Shown: piece by piece, positions 42,079 to 50,518 of the stretch
How the letters are laid out: every line of letters begins with the position of its first letter
Position numbering within the stretch: the stretch's first letter is position 1
NCBI RefSeq assembly: GCF_009650435.1
Contig: NZ_VVIP01000094.1
Location: 1-64,000 of the forward strand
Length of the DNA stretch: 64,000 nt
Reading direction: 5' to 3'
Source of the DNA: Foetidibacter luteolus
GTDB taxonomy: Bacteria; Bacteroidota; Bacteroidia; Chitinophagales; Chitinophagaceae
The notes under the pieces: generated by a model
Seen by the model: only the letters and a program-made list of their open reading frames with translations
Told to the model about the DNA's origin: nothing
Databases searched by the model: none
Program-made: the position numbers and the translations under genes

Positions 42079-44610
42079 ATGGATAATAATTTTTCGGCCC
42101 AGGTAAAGGAGATTATTTCGTTTAGCAGGGAGGAGGCGCTAAGGTTGGGAAATGACTTTATAGGAACGGAGCATTTGCTGCTGGGCCTGATAAGGGAGGG
42201 AGAGAATACGGCCATCAAAATACTGAAGCAATTGAATGTTGATTTGTATGAGTTGCGTAAGGAAGTTGAGCTGGCTGTAAAAGATAAAACGGGTAAGAAT
42301 ATTGCTAATATTAACAGTTTGCCTTTGACCAAACAGGCAGAAAAAGTAATACGGGTAACCGTTTTGGAAGCGAAAGCTTTAAAAAGTCCTCTTGTTGAAA
42401 CGGAACATTTGATGCTTTCTATTTTAAAGAACAAAGAAAATATTGCCACGCAAATTCTTGGTCAGTTTGATGTGGACTATGATATTTTCAGAAACGAATT
42501 AGGTATGGTAAAGAGCAATGATCCACGCAGTGAGTACACTGAAGAAAATGATGACGATTTTGAAGATGAAAGGAAAGGTTATTCATCTTCGCAACAAAGA
42601 AGCAAGCAGCAGGGTGCGGCCAAAAGCAAAACACCTGTGCTGGATAATTTTGGACGGGATATTACCAAATTGGCAGAAACCGGCGCCCTTGACCCCATAG
42701 TTGGCAGGGAGGAAGAAATTGAAAGGGTTTCGCAGATATTGTCCCGCCGTAAAAAGAACAATCCTATTCTTATCGGCGAACCGGGTGTGGGTAAAACAGC
42801 GATAGTAGAAGGGTTGGCGCTGCGTATAGTACAGCGCAAGGTAAGCAGGGTGCTGTTTGATAAAAGAGTAATTTCTCTTGACCTTGCGGCCCTGGTGGCA
42901 GGTACCAAATACCGCGGCCAGTTTGAAGAGCGTATGAAGGCCATCATGAATGAATTGGAAAAGAACAGGGATGTTATCTTGTTCATAGATGAAATTCACA
43001 CAATTGTAGGTGCTGGTGGCGCCAGCGGTTCGCTTGATGCAAGCAACATATTTAAACCGGCACTTGCCCGTGGAGAACTCCAGTGCATAGGCGCTTCTAC
43101 ACTGGATGAATACAGGATGTACATAGAAAAAGACGGCGCTCTTGACCGCCGTTTCCAGAAAGTGATGGTTGATCCGCCAACTGTAGAAGAAACTATCCAG
43201 ATACTTACCAACATCAAAAGCAAATACGAAGATTACCACAATGTGTCTTATAGTGAAGATGCTATTGATGCCTGCGTTAAGCTGAGCGACCGTTATATGA
43301 CAGACAGGCTGTTGCCCGATAAAGCGATTGATGTACTGGATGAAGTAGGCGCAAGGGTGCACCTTAAAAACATTAACGTTCCGCAAAACATTCTTGACCT
43401 GGAAAAGCAGATTGAGGATATTAAGCAAGAAAAGAATAAAGTGGTTAAAAGCCAGCGTTTTGAAGAAGCTGCAGCGCTTCGTGATACAGAAAAACGCCTG
43501 GGCGAGGAACTGGAAAAAGCCAAAAACCAGTGGGAAGAAGAAAGCAAGCACAAACGCTACCCCATAGATGAAGAGGCCATTGCCGAAGTGGTGAGCATGA
43601 TGACCGGCATTCCTGTTAAAAGGATGGTGCAGGCTGAAAGCGAAAAGCTCCGCAAAATGGGTGAGGATATGAAGGGTATGGTAGTTGGCCAGAATGAAGC
43701 TATCAGCAAAGTGGTGAAGGCCATACAGCGTAACCGCGTTGGTTTAAAAGACCCTAAAAAGCCGATTGGAACATTCATTTTCCTGGGGCCTACCGGCGTA
43801 GGTAAAACCGAGTTGGCAAGGGCATTGGCCAGGTATATGTTCGATTCTGAAGACTCCCTCATCAGGATTGACATGAGTGAGTATATGGAGAAATTTACGG
43901 TTAGCCGTTTGATAGGTGCTCCTCCCGGTTATGTGGGTTATGAAGAAGGTGGCCAGTTAACAGAAAAAGTGCGCCGCAAACCGTACAGCGTAATCCTGTT
44001 GGATGAAATTGAAAAAGCGCATCCAGATATTTACAACATTCTTTTACAGGTGTTGGATGACGGCCAGTTGACAGATGGGCTTGGAAGAAAGGTTGATTTT
44101 AAAAACACTACCATCATCATGACTTCCAACATTGGCGTACGCCAGTTGAAAGAATTTGGGGACGGGGTAGGTTTTGCAACCGCTGCCCGTTTGCAAAACC
44201 AGGATGAGAACAACAAAGCGGTAATTGAAAAAGCTTTAAAACGTACTTTCTCCCCTGAGTTCCTCAACCGTATAGATGATGTGGTGATATTTAACTCCCT
44301 TAACAAAGAAAATATCTTTGAAATCATTGATATCCTGATGAAGGGGGTAATGAAACGCCTGGTTACTTTGGGCTTCTCATTAGAGCTTACACCCGAGGCC
44401 AAAGATTTTATCGCGGAAAAGGGATATGATGTTCAGTTTGGTGCAAGGCCACTGCACAGGGCCATCCAAAAATACCTGGAAGACCCCTTGGCCGAAGAGA
44501 TCCTGAATATGAACGTAAAGCAGGGCGATATTCTGCTGGCCGATCTTGATAAAGAAGCGGGTAAAATAATATTCGACTTTAAGCAGAAAGAAGAAAAAGC
44601 GAGTGTTTAA
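42079..44610 (+). CDS. clpC: ATP-dependent Clp protease ATP-binding subunit ClpC
   Basis: An 843-residue AAA+ unfoldase that delivers substrates to ClpP. Two Clp N repeats (1-145), AAA1 with Walker A GEPGVGKTA and Walker B ILFIDEIHT, a UVR-like coiled middle region (SQRFEEAAALRDTEKRL) typical of ClpC, and AAA2 with GPTGVGKTEL and VILLDEIEKAH are all visible. The loop GDGVGFATAA contains VGF, the expected ClpP-docking tripeptide. Length and order are standard. It should act in general proteolysis and stress response. Monocistronic, ended by a strong terminator. Confidence 0.95.
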   Translation: MDNNFSAQVKEIISFSREEALRLGNDFIGTEHLLLGLIREGENTAIKILKQLNVDLYELRKEVELAVKDKTGKNIANINSLPLTKQAEKVIRVTVLEAKALKSPLVETEHLMLSILKNKENIATQILGQFDVDYDIFRNELGMVKSNDPRSEYTEENDDDFEDERKGYSSSQQRSKQQGAAKSKTPVLDNFGRDITKLAETGALDPIVGREEEIERVSQILSRRKKNNPILIGEPGVGKTAIVEGLALRIVQRKVSRVLFDKRVISLDLAALVAGTKYRGQFEERMKAIMNELEKNRDVILFIDEIHTIVGAGGASGSLDASNIFKPALARGELQCIGASTLDEYRMYIEKDGALDRRFQKVMVDPPTVEETIQILTNIKSKYEDYHNVSYSEDAIDACVKLSDRYMTDRLLPDKAIDVLDEVGARVHLKNINVPQNILDLEKQIEDIKQEKNKVVKSQRFEEAAALRDTEKRLGEELEKAKNQWEEESKHKRYPIDEEAIAEVVSMMTGIPVKRMVQAESEKLRKMGEDMKGMVVGQNEAISKVVKAIQRNRVGLKDPKKPIGTFIFLGPTGVGKTELARALARYMFDSEDSLIRIDMSEYMEKFTVSRLIGAPPGYVGYEEGGQLTEKVRRKPYSVILLDEIEKAHPDIYNILLQVLDDGQLTDGLGRKVDFKNTTIIMTSNIGVRQLKEFGDGVGFATAARLQNQDENNKAVIEKALKRTFSPEFLNRIDDVVIFNSLNKENIFEIIDILMKGVMKRLVTLGFSLELTPEAKDFIAEKGYDVQFGARPLHRAIQKYLEDPLAEEILNMNVKQGDILLADLDKEAGKIIFDFKQKEEKASV

Positions 44611-44628
44611 AAAACACTTATGCATAGT

Positions 44629-44658
44629 AAAAGGCCGGGGCTTGCCCCGGCCTTTTTT
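44629..44658 (+). terminator. clpC terminator
   Basis: AAAAGGCCGGGG, loop CTTG, CCCCGGCC, then six Ts. It begins 18 nt after the clpC stop codon. Confidence 0.9.
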
Positions 44659-44704
44659 GTTACTTTTATCGGCGGTTATTCGCTGGTAGGTGCGGTTGTT
44701 TTAT

Positions 44705-44782
44705 GAGCCCGGCTGCAAGACTGCTATCGGGCATCGTTGCGTCGCACACTTGTACGGTTGGTAACTCTACTCATCACTGTGC
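44705..44782 (-). repeat. dispersed repeat family A, inverted copy
   Basis: CCCGGCTGCAAGACTGCTAT, GCATCGTTGCGTCGCACACT, TGTACGGTTGGTAACTC, TACTCATCACTGTG. It parallels the inverted copy at 36447. Confidence 0.75.
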
Positions 44783-44866
44783 TATCATCTTTCATTGACT
44801 TTAGCATATTTGTTACAAAGAGAATAAATGACAAAGTATACTTAATACCAAAGCACGAACTGTTTA

Positions 44867-44897
44867 AAATAAAGCCCCGGCAAACGGGGCTTTATTT
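44867..44897. terminator. bidirectional terminator between clpC and trxB
   Basis: AAATAAAGCCCCG, loop GCAAA, CGGGGCTTTATTT, symmetrical so that it can serve both strands. It is 23 bp from the trxB stop codon. Confidence 0.85.
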
Positions 44898-44919
44898 ATG
44901 ATGACCTTTTGCAAGGCAA

Positions 44920-45873
44920 TTATACCACTCCTTTAGCACTTAAATACCTTTCTGCATCCAGCGCTGCCATACAGCCACTGCCTGCAGCCGTTACAGCCTG
45001 GCGGTATATTTTATCCTGTACATCGCCGGCAGCGAACACGCCTTCTACATTTGTTTTGGATGACCCCGGAATAGTTTGAATATAACCGGCTTCATCCATA
45101 TCAAGCCAGCCTTTGAAAATATCACTGTTGGGTTGGTGGCCAATGGCAACAAAAAAAGCGCTTACAGGTATTTCCTGCTCCTGGCCTGTTTCATTGTTTT
45201 TAATTTTCACGGAGGTTACCTTGTTTTCTCCCACCACTTCCAGGGTTTCTGAATGCCAGTATATTTTTATGTTGGCCGTATTCTTTACCCTGTCCTGCAT
45301 AATCTTGCTGGCTTTCATGCCATCTTGACCTTTACGTACAATCATGTGCACTGTACTGGCCAGTTTGGAAAGATACACAGCTTCTTCGCAGGCAGTATCT
45401 CCGGCCCCTACTATGGCCACTTCTTTACCACGAAAGAAAAAACCATCGCAAACGGCACAGGCGCTAACGCCGTAACCGTTCAGCCGTTGTTCGCTTTCCA
45501 GCCCCAGCCATTTGGCAGAAGCGCCGGTGGAAACAATAACCGTATCGGCTTCAATCCATTTGCCTTCGTCAATTTGTACTTTATGTACGGGGCCTGCAAA
45601 ATCTACATTGGTAGCCAGGCCAAAACGTATATCCGCACCCATTCGGGCCGCCTGCTTTTCAAAATGTACCATCATTTCCGGGCCCTGCACACCGTCTGCA
45701 TAGCCGGGATAATTTTCAACTTCTGTTGTAATTGTCAACTGGCCGCCCGGCTGAATGCCCTGGTATAAAACGGGCTTCATGTTGGCACGGGCAGCATATA
45801 TGGCGGCAGTATATCCTGCCGGGCCCGAGCCTATAATTAAACAATGTACTTTTTCTGCTACTTCATTTGCCAT
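44920..45873 (-). CDS. trxB: thioredoxin-disulfide reductase
   Basis: A 317-residue FAD/NADPH flavoenzyme that reduces thioredoxin. FAD motif GSGPAGYTAAIYAARA, redox-active C-x-x-C in SACAVCDGFF, NADPH motif VGAGDTACEEA and the C-terminal FAD segment GVFAAGDVQDKIYRQAVTA are all present. Length is normal. It is convergent with clpC. The thiol-related genes cysK and cysE lie a few kb away on the same strand but are not in the same operon. Confidence 0.95.
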   Translation of the reverse strand: MANEVAEKVHCLIIGSGPAGYTAAIYAARANMKPVLYQGIQPGGQLTITTEVENYPGYADGVQGPEMMVHFEKQAARMGADIRFGLATNVDFAGPVHKVQIDEGKWIEADTVIVSTGASAKWLGLESEQRLNGYGVSACAVCDGFFFRGKEVAIVGAGDTACEEAVYLSKLASTVHMIVRKGQDGMKASKIMQDRVKNTANIKIYWHSETLEVVGENKVTSVKIKNNETGQEQEIPVSAFFVAIGHQPNSDIFKGWLDMDEAGYIQTIPGSSKTNVEGVFAAGDVQDKIYRQAVTAAGSGCMAALDAERYLSAKGVV

Positions 45874-46057
45874 GCTTATATTTTTTTAGTATCGTTAATG
45901 GTGAATTGTCAATGGTGAATTAATGTGGCTTTCATAATAAAACCAATACCGCTAAGCTGGTTAAAACCGTGTTAGCTACCCCGCCTTCGACAAGCTCAGG
46001 CTGACAGCCGACAGTGACTCAAGCTTACAGCCTGCCGGCAAACCAACGTTTACCCGG

Positions 46058-46178
46058 TGGGTGCGTGAGGGATTGCAGCACAACCGAGAAAAAGCAACTG
46101 AATGTTGCTTTGACGAAGGTTGCGAACGAAGTTCTGCCCGACCCCTTGCGATAGCTTGGGGGCACGCCCTAAAAACCT
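46058..46178 (-). repeat. dispersed repeat family C, copy 5 (inverted, partial)
   Basis: GTGCGTGAGGGATTGCAGCA, then GACGAAGGTTGCGAACG, then CCCCTTGCGATAGCTTGGGG. This is the complement of the family C head (CCCCAAGCT...GCAAGGGG) joined to the CGTTCGCAACCTTCGTC segment of copy 2. A family E fragment, CCTTCGACAAGCTCAGGCTG, lies at 45983. Together they fill the 391-bp gap upstream of trxB. Confidence 0.7.
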
Positions 46179-46264
46179 GCTACCTGCTCATTATTCTCCA
46201 AAGAACTGCCTGCAAAAATAGGCGTCACACCCATTCCGCAGTTACGATTTGCACAATTAGTGGG

Positions 46265-47185
46265 TTATTTGGGGATAATGATGGTGCGGTACTGCGCGGC
46301 ATAGCCATAAAAGGCGCCCAGCGCATTGTTGGATACATTGCCCAAAACTTTTATGGGCGATGAAAACGGGTTGCCCGTTGCCTGCCATGAATACTCCCAG
46401 GTGCGCCAAAAATCAAAAGTAGTTTTATCCAGGTTGCACAACTTAAGGGTTACCGTATCGCCACGCTTGTAAAAGCCATAATCGTCGCCGGTAATGTCTG
46501 GCCTTTCTTCGTTGCGGCTATAGCTTTTGTCAACCCGAAAGTTATAAGTAGTGCCATCTGTAACAAGGTCGTCAAAAACAGAGGTGTAAGGCGTATAGAA
46601 AGGTTCGCTGTTCACACTTGTCATAGCCCTTACATAATCACCATATCCCTTAGGGTCTGTAAAACGGCCCATTACCACGGCCAGTGTCCGGTCTTTCACA
46701 TTTTCCGGCGGTTCCATCCACCACAGTGAATCGCAGGTTTTCTTTACGCTGGTAATCCTTGTTTCTGCCTGGTATTTCTTTCCGTCCGGCGTAGTTATGT
46801 GCAACTGGTAGCTGCTGTTAAAACGGCCAACAAAGGCGGTGGACAAATCGGAGGAATCAACCGTGTAAAAGTAAACGATATAGCCACTGCTGTCATCCGT
46901 TTGCGAATACTCCCGCAGCTTGTGTGTTAAAGAGCCGTTGCTTACTGTAATATCCGCATCGTGTATAAAAGATGCGGCCAATTCTTCCGGGTTAATCTTG
47001 CTGAAATATTTAAGCGAATTGGAAAGCACCACTACAGGTGGCTGGTCGTTTTCTATCCGTGCATCTACCACTACTTTGGCCGGCTGGTCTTCTACAGCCA
47101 GCTTAATCTCCTTCTCGCAGGAAGAGATGAATGCACATGATAGCAAAACCAAAAACCAAAACCAATGCCTGCTTTTTACCAACAT
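46265..47185 (-). CDS. DUF4249 lipoprotein
   Basis: A 306-residue exported protein with lipobox AFISSC, then the DUF4249 opening EKEIKLAVEDQPAKVVVDAR and LSNSLKYFS. ITTPDGKKYQAETRI and the C-terminal WRTWEYSWQATGNPFSSPI are also family-like. DUF4249 genes normally follow a TonB-dependent receptor and probably encode its surface lipoprotein partner. No receptor gene is present here, so this one is an orphan. Function is unknown. Confidence 0.87.
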   Translation of the reverse strand: MLVKSRHWFWFLVLLSCAFISSCEKEIKLAVEDQPAKVVVDARIENDQPPVVVLSNSLKYFSKINPEELAASFIHDADITVSNGSLTHKLREYSQTDDSSGYIVYFYTVDSSDLSTAFVGRFNSSYQLHITTPDGKKYQAETRITSVKKTCDSLWWMEPPENVKDRTLAVVMGRFTDPKGYGDYVRAMTSVNSEPFYTPYTSVFDDLVTDGTTYNFRVDKSYSRNEERPDITGDDYGFYKRGDTVTLKLCNLDKTTFDFWRTWEYSWQATGNPFSSPIKVLGNVSNNALGAFYGYAAQYRTIIIPK

Positions 47186-47202
47186 ATTGCCTTATTTTAA
47201 GC

Positions 47203-47255
47203 AAAAACGGTGCTAAACTGGCCTGCCGGAAAAGCTGTCAGCCGCTACCGTTTTT
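47203..47255 (-). terminator. possible terminator downstream of cysK
   Basis: Inverted repeat AAAAACGGT (47203-47211) and ACCGTTTTT (47247-47255) with a long 35-nt loop, about 40 nt beyond the cysK stop. The stem is short, so support is limited. Confidence 0.35.
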
Positions 47256-47293
47256 ACTGTAAGTGTATTGCTGGCATAATGCAACCGTTAAGG

Positions 47294-48205
47294 CTAAAAT
47301 AAGCCTTCTATACTTAAGTATCTTTCACCGGTATCGTAGTTAAAAATAAGCACTTTGCTGCCCGCGGGTATGTCTTTTACTTTTTTAGCAAGGGCGGCCA
47401 TGGTAGCCCCGCTGGATATGCCCTGAAAAATACCTTCTTCCAATGCGGCCCGGCGGGTAAATTCGTAAGCTTCATCTTTACCAACGGTAATTACGCCATC
47501 CAGTATATTGGTGTGCAGGTTGGCCGGAATAAAGCCGGCGCCAATGCCTTGTATGGGGTGGGGGGCAGGGCTTCCGCCGCTGATAACGGGCGAAAGCTCC
47601 GGCTCTACGGCAAAGACTTTAAGGTTGGGAAATGTTTTCTTAAGTAATGTGGCCACACCGGTAATATGGCCGCCGGTACCAACGCCGGTTATAAGATAAT
47701 CAAGTCCCTCTGGAAAGTCTGACAGTACCTCGGCCGCCGTTGTTTTTACATGTATTTCTACATTGGCTGGGTTATCAAACTGCTGGGGCATCCATGCATG
47801 AGGGGTGGAGGCAACCAGCTCTTTGGCTTTTTCAATAGCGCCTTTCATGCCTTTTTCACGTGGGGTAAGTTCAAAAGTGGCGCCGTACACGCTCATTAAT
47901 TTGCGGCGCTCTACACTCATGCTTTCTGGCATTACCAGTATCAGTTTGTAACCTTTAACCGCGGCTACCATGGCAAGGCCTATGCCGGTATTGCCAGAGG
48001 TTGGCTCTATAATTACACTTTCTTTATTCAGCAGGCCTTTCTTTTCCGCGTCTTCTACCATGGATAGCGCAATCCTGTCTTTAATACTGCCGCCGGGGTT
48101 GGCCCGTTCCAGTTTGCTCCAGACTTCAACGGTATCCGGGTACAACCTGTTGATACGCACATGAGGGGTATTTCCTATCGTTTCTAAAATGCTGTTCGCT
48201 TTCAT
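47294..48205 (-). CDS. cysK: cysteine synthase A (O-acetylserine sulfhydrylase)
   Basis: A 303-residue PLP enzyme that makes cysteine from O-acetylserine and sulfide. PLP Lys is K42 in NPGGSIKDRIAL. The substrate loop EPTSGNTGIGLA, phosphate-binding GVGTGGHITG and QGIGAGFIP are intact. It lies downstream of cysE on the same strand, separated by 164 bp that contain a family B repeat. If read-through occurs, the Cys attenuator ahead of cysE would also control cysK. Confidence 0.95.
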   Translation of the reverse strand: MKANSILETIGNTPHVRINRLYPDTVEVWSKLERANPGGSIKDRIALSMVEDAEKKGLLNKESVIIEPTSGNTGIGLAMVAAVKGYKLILVMPESMSVERRKLMSVYGATFELTPREKGMKGAIEKAKELVASTPHAWMPQQFDNPANVEIHVKTTAAEVLSDFPEGLDYLITGVGTGGHITGVATLLKKTFPNLKVFAVEPELSPVISGGSPAPHPIQGIGAGFIPANLHTNILDGVITVGKDEAYEFTRRAALEEGIFQGISSGATMAALAKKVKDIPAGSKVLIFNYDTGERYLSIEGLF

Positions 48206-48265
48206 TTTGTTGCTAAGATTATTGTTGTGGATATATGATAAAATTGAGCAGCCGGGGCCAGGAAT

Positions 48266-48366
48266 TTGTAGATACCAGCGTCCGGCCTTTCATAGCAGCC
48301 CAGTTGCGTCGCAATCCTTTCATCGCCTGGTTCAATGGGCGGCTTTTCAGACCCTTACAGAAGCCC
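48266..48366 (+). repeat. dispersed repeat family B, copy 5, between cysE and cysK
   Basis: GTAGATACCAGCGTCC, CATAGCAGCCCAGTTGCGTC, GCAATCCTTTCATCGCCTGG, TTCAATGGGCGGCTTTTCAG, ACCC. It lies inside what would be the cysE-cysK transcript and is antisense to it in family orientation. Confidence 0.8.
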
Positions 48367-48369
48367 GGG

Positions 48370-49179
48370 TTATATTACAAAGTTGATGGGTTCTTCCAGG
48401 TCCCTTCTGTCATTTACCACCGTTTGATTTTTGTGGTACACAATACTAAACGGCGGCACACTCTTGGTTATCCAGGTATTACCCCCAATAATGCTTTCCC
48501 GGCCAATAACCGTGTTTCCGCCCAGTATGGTGCTGCCGGCGTAAATAATTACATCATCTTCAATAGTAGGATGGCGCTTGCTTTGGGCATCTTCTTTGCG
48601 TACGGCCAGTGCGCCAAGGGTTACGCCCTGGTAAATTTTTACGTTATTGCCAATAACGGTGGTTTCGCCTATTACTACACCTGTACCGTGGTCTATAAAA
48701 AACGGGCAGCCAATACTTGCCCCGGGGTTAATGTCTATACCTGTTTTGCTATGCGCCCATTCACTCATAATGCGTGGCACCAACGGCACTTTTACCTGGT
48801 AAAGCAAGTGGGCCAGCCGGTGTACCATAATGGCATAAAAACCGGGATATGAAAGGATAATTTCTTCCAGCGAAGTGGCTGCAGGGTCAAATTCCAGTAT
48901 CAACCTGGCATCAGTGAGCAACATGTCTTTCACTTCTTCCAGCGAGTTGCAGAATTCATCGGCAATGATTTCCTTCTCCAGTAACTGCTTTTTGTCAACT
49001 GATTCAATTAAGTCAATAAGGTTTTTCTGCAGCTTATACAAGGTTACCTCGTGGTGTTGCAGAAAAAGTTCAGGCTCGTCAGTTACAGGAAACAAATAGC
49101 AAATAAGCGATTCAGTAAATTGGTGAATCTCTTTGCTGGAGGGGAGGTTATCACTTAAAATAAAGCCGGGATATTTCAT
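48370..49179 (-). CDS. cysE: serine O-acetyltransferase
   Basis: A 269-residue enzyme that acetylates serine with acetyl-CoA, the first step of cysteine synthesis. The N-terminal helical part (1-120) is followed by a left-handed beta-helix with hexapeptide repeats: HSKTGIDINPGASIG, FFIDHGTGVVIGETTVIGNN, VKIYQGVTLGAL and HPTIEDDVIIYAGSTILGG. The catalytic Asp/His pair is in FFIDHGTG. The ATG at 49179 (MKYPGFILSDN) is preferred over one 21 nt upstream. It is preceded at 20 nt by a terminator hairpin and a Cys-rich leader peptide, indicating attenuation control. Confidence 0.93.
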   Translation of the reverse strand: MKYPGFILSDNLPSSKEIHQFTESLICYLFPVTDEPELFLQHHEVTLYKLQKNLIDLIESVDKKQLLEKEIIADEFCNSLEEVKDMLLTDARLILEFDPAATSLEEIILSYPGFYAIMVHRLAHLLYQVKVPLVPRIMSEWAHSKTGIDINPGASIGCPFFIDHGTGVVIGETTVIGNNVKIYQGVTLGALAVRKEDAQSKRHPTIEDDVIIYAGSTILGGNTVIGRESIIGGNTWITKSVPPFSIVYHKNQTVVNDRRDLEEPINFVI

Positions 49180-49198
49180 ACAAATGCTTTCATAAAAC

Positions 49199-49226
49199 AA
49201 AAAAACCCTTCGCGTAACCGGAAGGG
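49199..49226 (-). terminator. attenuator terminator hairpin in the cysE leader
   Basis: On the minus strand CCCTTC, then CG-GTTA-CG with one bulged C, then GAAGGG (49226 down to 49206) followed by seven Ts (49205-49199). The stem ends 20 nt before the cysE ATG. Its 5' arm can alternatively pair with the GAAGGG at 49250-49255. Confidence 0.85.
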
Positions 49227-49255
49227 CAGATTATATACGTACACAACAACCCTTC
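49199..49255 (-). promoter_or_regulatory. predicted cysteine-responsive transcription attenuator
   Basis: Three short segments occur in order on the minus strand: GAAGGG (49255-49250, directly after the leader stop codon), CCCTTC (49226-49221) and GAAGGG (49211-49206) plus T-run. Segments 1:2 (antiterminator, 23-nt loop) and 2:3 (terminator) are mutually exclusive. A ribosome stalled on the leader Cys codons leaves segment 1 free. A ribosome at the leader stop covers it and lets the terminator form. Confidence 0.8.
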
Positions 49256-49300
49256 TCAACTGTGTAAACAACAACAAGTATTGAAAAAGGCTGCCTGCAT
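49256..49300 (-). CDS. cysteine leader peptide of cysE
   Basis: A 14-codon open frame, MQAAFFNTCCCLHS, read from ATG 49300 to TGA 49256. Codons 9-11 are three consecutive TGT Cys codons (49276-49268). The start lies about 17 nt after a consensus -7 box and follows the A-rich stretch CTAAAAAAT, a typical Bacteroidota translation-initiation context. The stop codon abuts the antiterminator arm. The peptide itself probably has no function. Its translation would report the level of Cys-tRNA. Position, Cys run and the terminator all agree, so the call is strong although unverified. Confidence 0.82.
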   Translation of the reverse strand: MQAAFFNTCCCLHS

Positions 49301-49317
49301 ATTTTTTAGATTGGCTA

Positions 49318-49350
49318 CAAAATTAATAGACTAAATAATACAATGGCAAA
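49318..49350 (-). promoter_or_regulatory. predicted promoter of the cysE leader
   Basis: On the minus strand TTTG (49350-49347), a 21-nt spacer, then TAATTTTG (49325-49318) matching TAnnTTTG. Transcription would start near 49311, about 11 nt ahead of the leader ATG. It sits about 55 bp after the kdsA stop, so cysE has its own transcript. Confidence 0.7.
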
Positions 49351-49403
49351 ATGTTTTGTAAAGCAAGGTTAATATCGTTACTCAGCCTGGCTGGGCAAAA
49401 TAT

Positions 49404-50228
49404 TTACCCGTTAACGGCTTTTCTAAGCTTAACAAGTTTTGCCAGCAAACCTTCCAGCAAGTCAAGCTTCAGCATATTGGCGCCATCGCTTTTGGCAACC
49501 GCCGGGTTGGGGTGGGTTTCAATAAACAGGCCGTCAGCGCCGGTAGCAATAGCGGCGCTGGCTATGGTGCCTATCAATTGCGGATTGCCGCCGGTAACGC
49601 CCGATGTTTGATTGGGCTGTTGCAGGCTATGTGTACAATCCATCACAACTGGTGCGTTGTGTTCTTTCATCCAGGGTATGTTGCGGTAATCAACCACCAG
49701 GTCCTGGTAACCAAAAGTGTTACCCCGTTCTGTAAGTATTACTTTCTCATTACCGGCGCCCCTTATTTTTTCGGCGGCAAACTTCATGGAAGGGCCGCTT
49801 AAAAACTGGCCTTTTTTCACATTTACAATTTTGCCCGTTTCCGCGGCGGCAACCAGTAAGTCTGTTTGCCGGCAAAGAAAGGCCGGTATCTGCAATATGT
49901 CAATATACTTAGCGGCAACAGCGGCTTCATCATGCGCATGAATATCTGAAGTGGTGGGTAGCTGGTATTTATCACCCACTTTCTTTACAAGTTGCAAAGC
50001 TGCTTCGTCGCCTATGCCGGTAAATGAGTTGCTACTGGTCCGGTTAGCTTTTCTGTACGAAGATTTAAAAACATAGGGTATGCCCAGGTTGCGGCAAATA
50101 ACAGAGACCTTATCGGCTACTTCCATTACCAGTTCTTCACTTTCCACTACACAGGGCCCTGCAATTAAAAAGAAGTTTTGCTCATCGTATTGCTGGTTGC
50201 TGAACAGGTGTTTCAAAAAATTTTCCAT
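49404..50228 (-). CDS. kdsA: 3-deoxy-8-phosphooctulonate synthase
   Basis: A 274-residue aldolase-like enzyme that makes KDO-8-phosphate from phosphoenolpyruvate and arabinose-5-phosphate for lipopolysaccharide. Family motifs: LIAGPCVVES, SSYRKANRTS, TSDIHAHDEA, LTERGNTFGYQDLVVDYRNI and MDCTHSLQQPNQTSGVTGG. FLCRQTDLLVAA is typical. Length is normal. It precedes the cysE leader on the same strand, but that leader has its own promoter. The cell envelope therefore contains KDO, consistent with a Gram-negative bacterium. Confidence 0.95.
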   Translation of the reverse strand: MENFLKHLFSNQQYDEQNFFLIAGPCVVESEELVMEVADKVSVICRNLGIPYVFKSSYRKANRTSSNSFTGIGDEAALQLVKKVGDKYQLPTTSDIHAHDEAAVAAKYIDILQIPAFLCRQTDLLVAAAETGKIVNVKKGQFLSGPSMKFAAEKIRGAGNEKVILTERGNTFGYQDLVVDYRNIPWMKEHNAPVVMDCTHSLQQPNQTSGVTGGNPQLIGTIASAAIATGADGLFIETHPNPAVAKSDGANMLKLDLLEGLLAKLVKLRKAVNG

Positions 50229-50518
50229 CGGGCAAAGATAGCGTATAGTAATATGCTGCTATACATGGTTAGAACCCAAAGAGCTGATTTTAAATAAAGA
50301 TGCGGGTATCTAAATGCATTATTTCGGGCAACATATTGTTAGTGGCCCCTGTTGAAAATAATCTGTAACAATAGCAAAAATAGTATCACTAATAGCCGGC
50401 AAAGCTGGCTATTTTAGTCTTTGCTTGTGTGATATGCATTGCCGCATTTTAGCTATTGTATGATTTCTTTATCATGCTACAATGAAATTGGCGCCGAAGG
50501 CGGCAAGTACAAAAGTTA

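Noticed and set aside
49206..49226. Reading the hairpin before cysE simply as the kdsA terminator.
   Set aside because: It lies about 180 bp after kdsA and behind a separate promoter and a Cys-rich leader frame. The alternative pairing and position 20 nt before cysE fit an attenuator better, although some kdsA transcripts may also end there.
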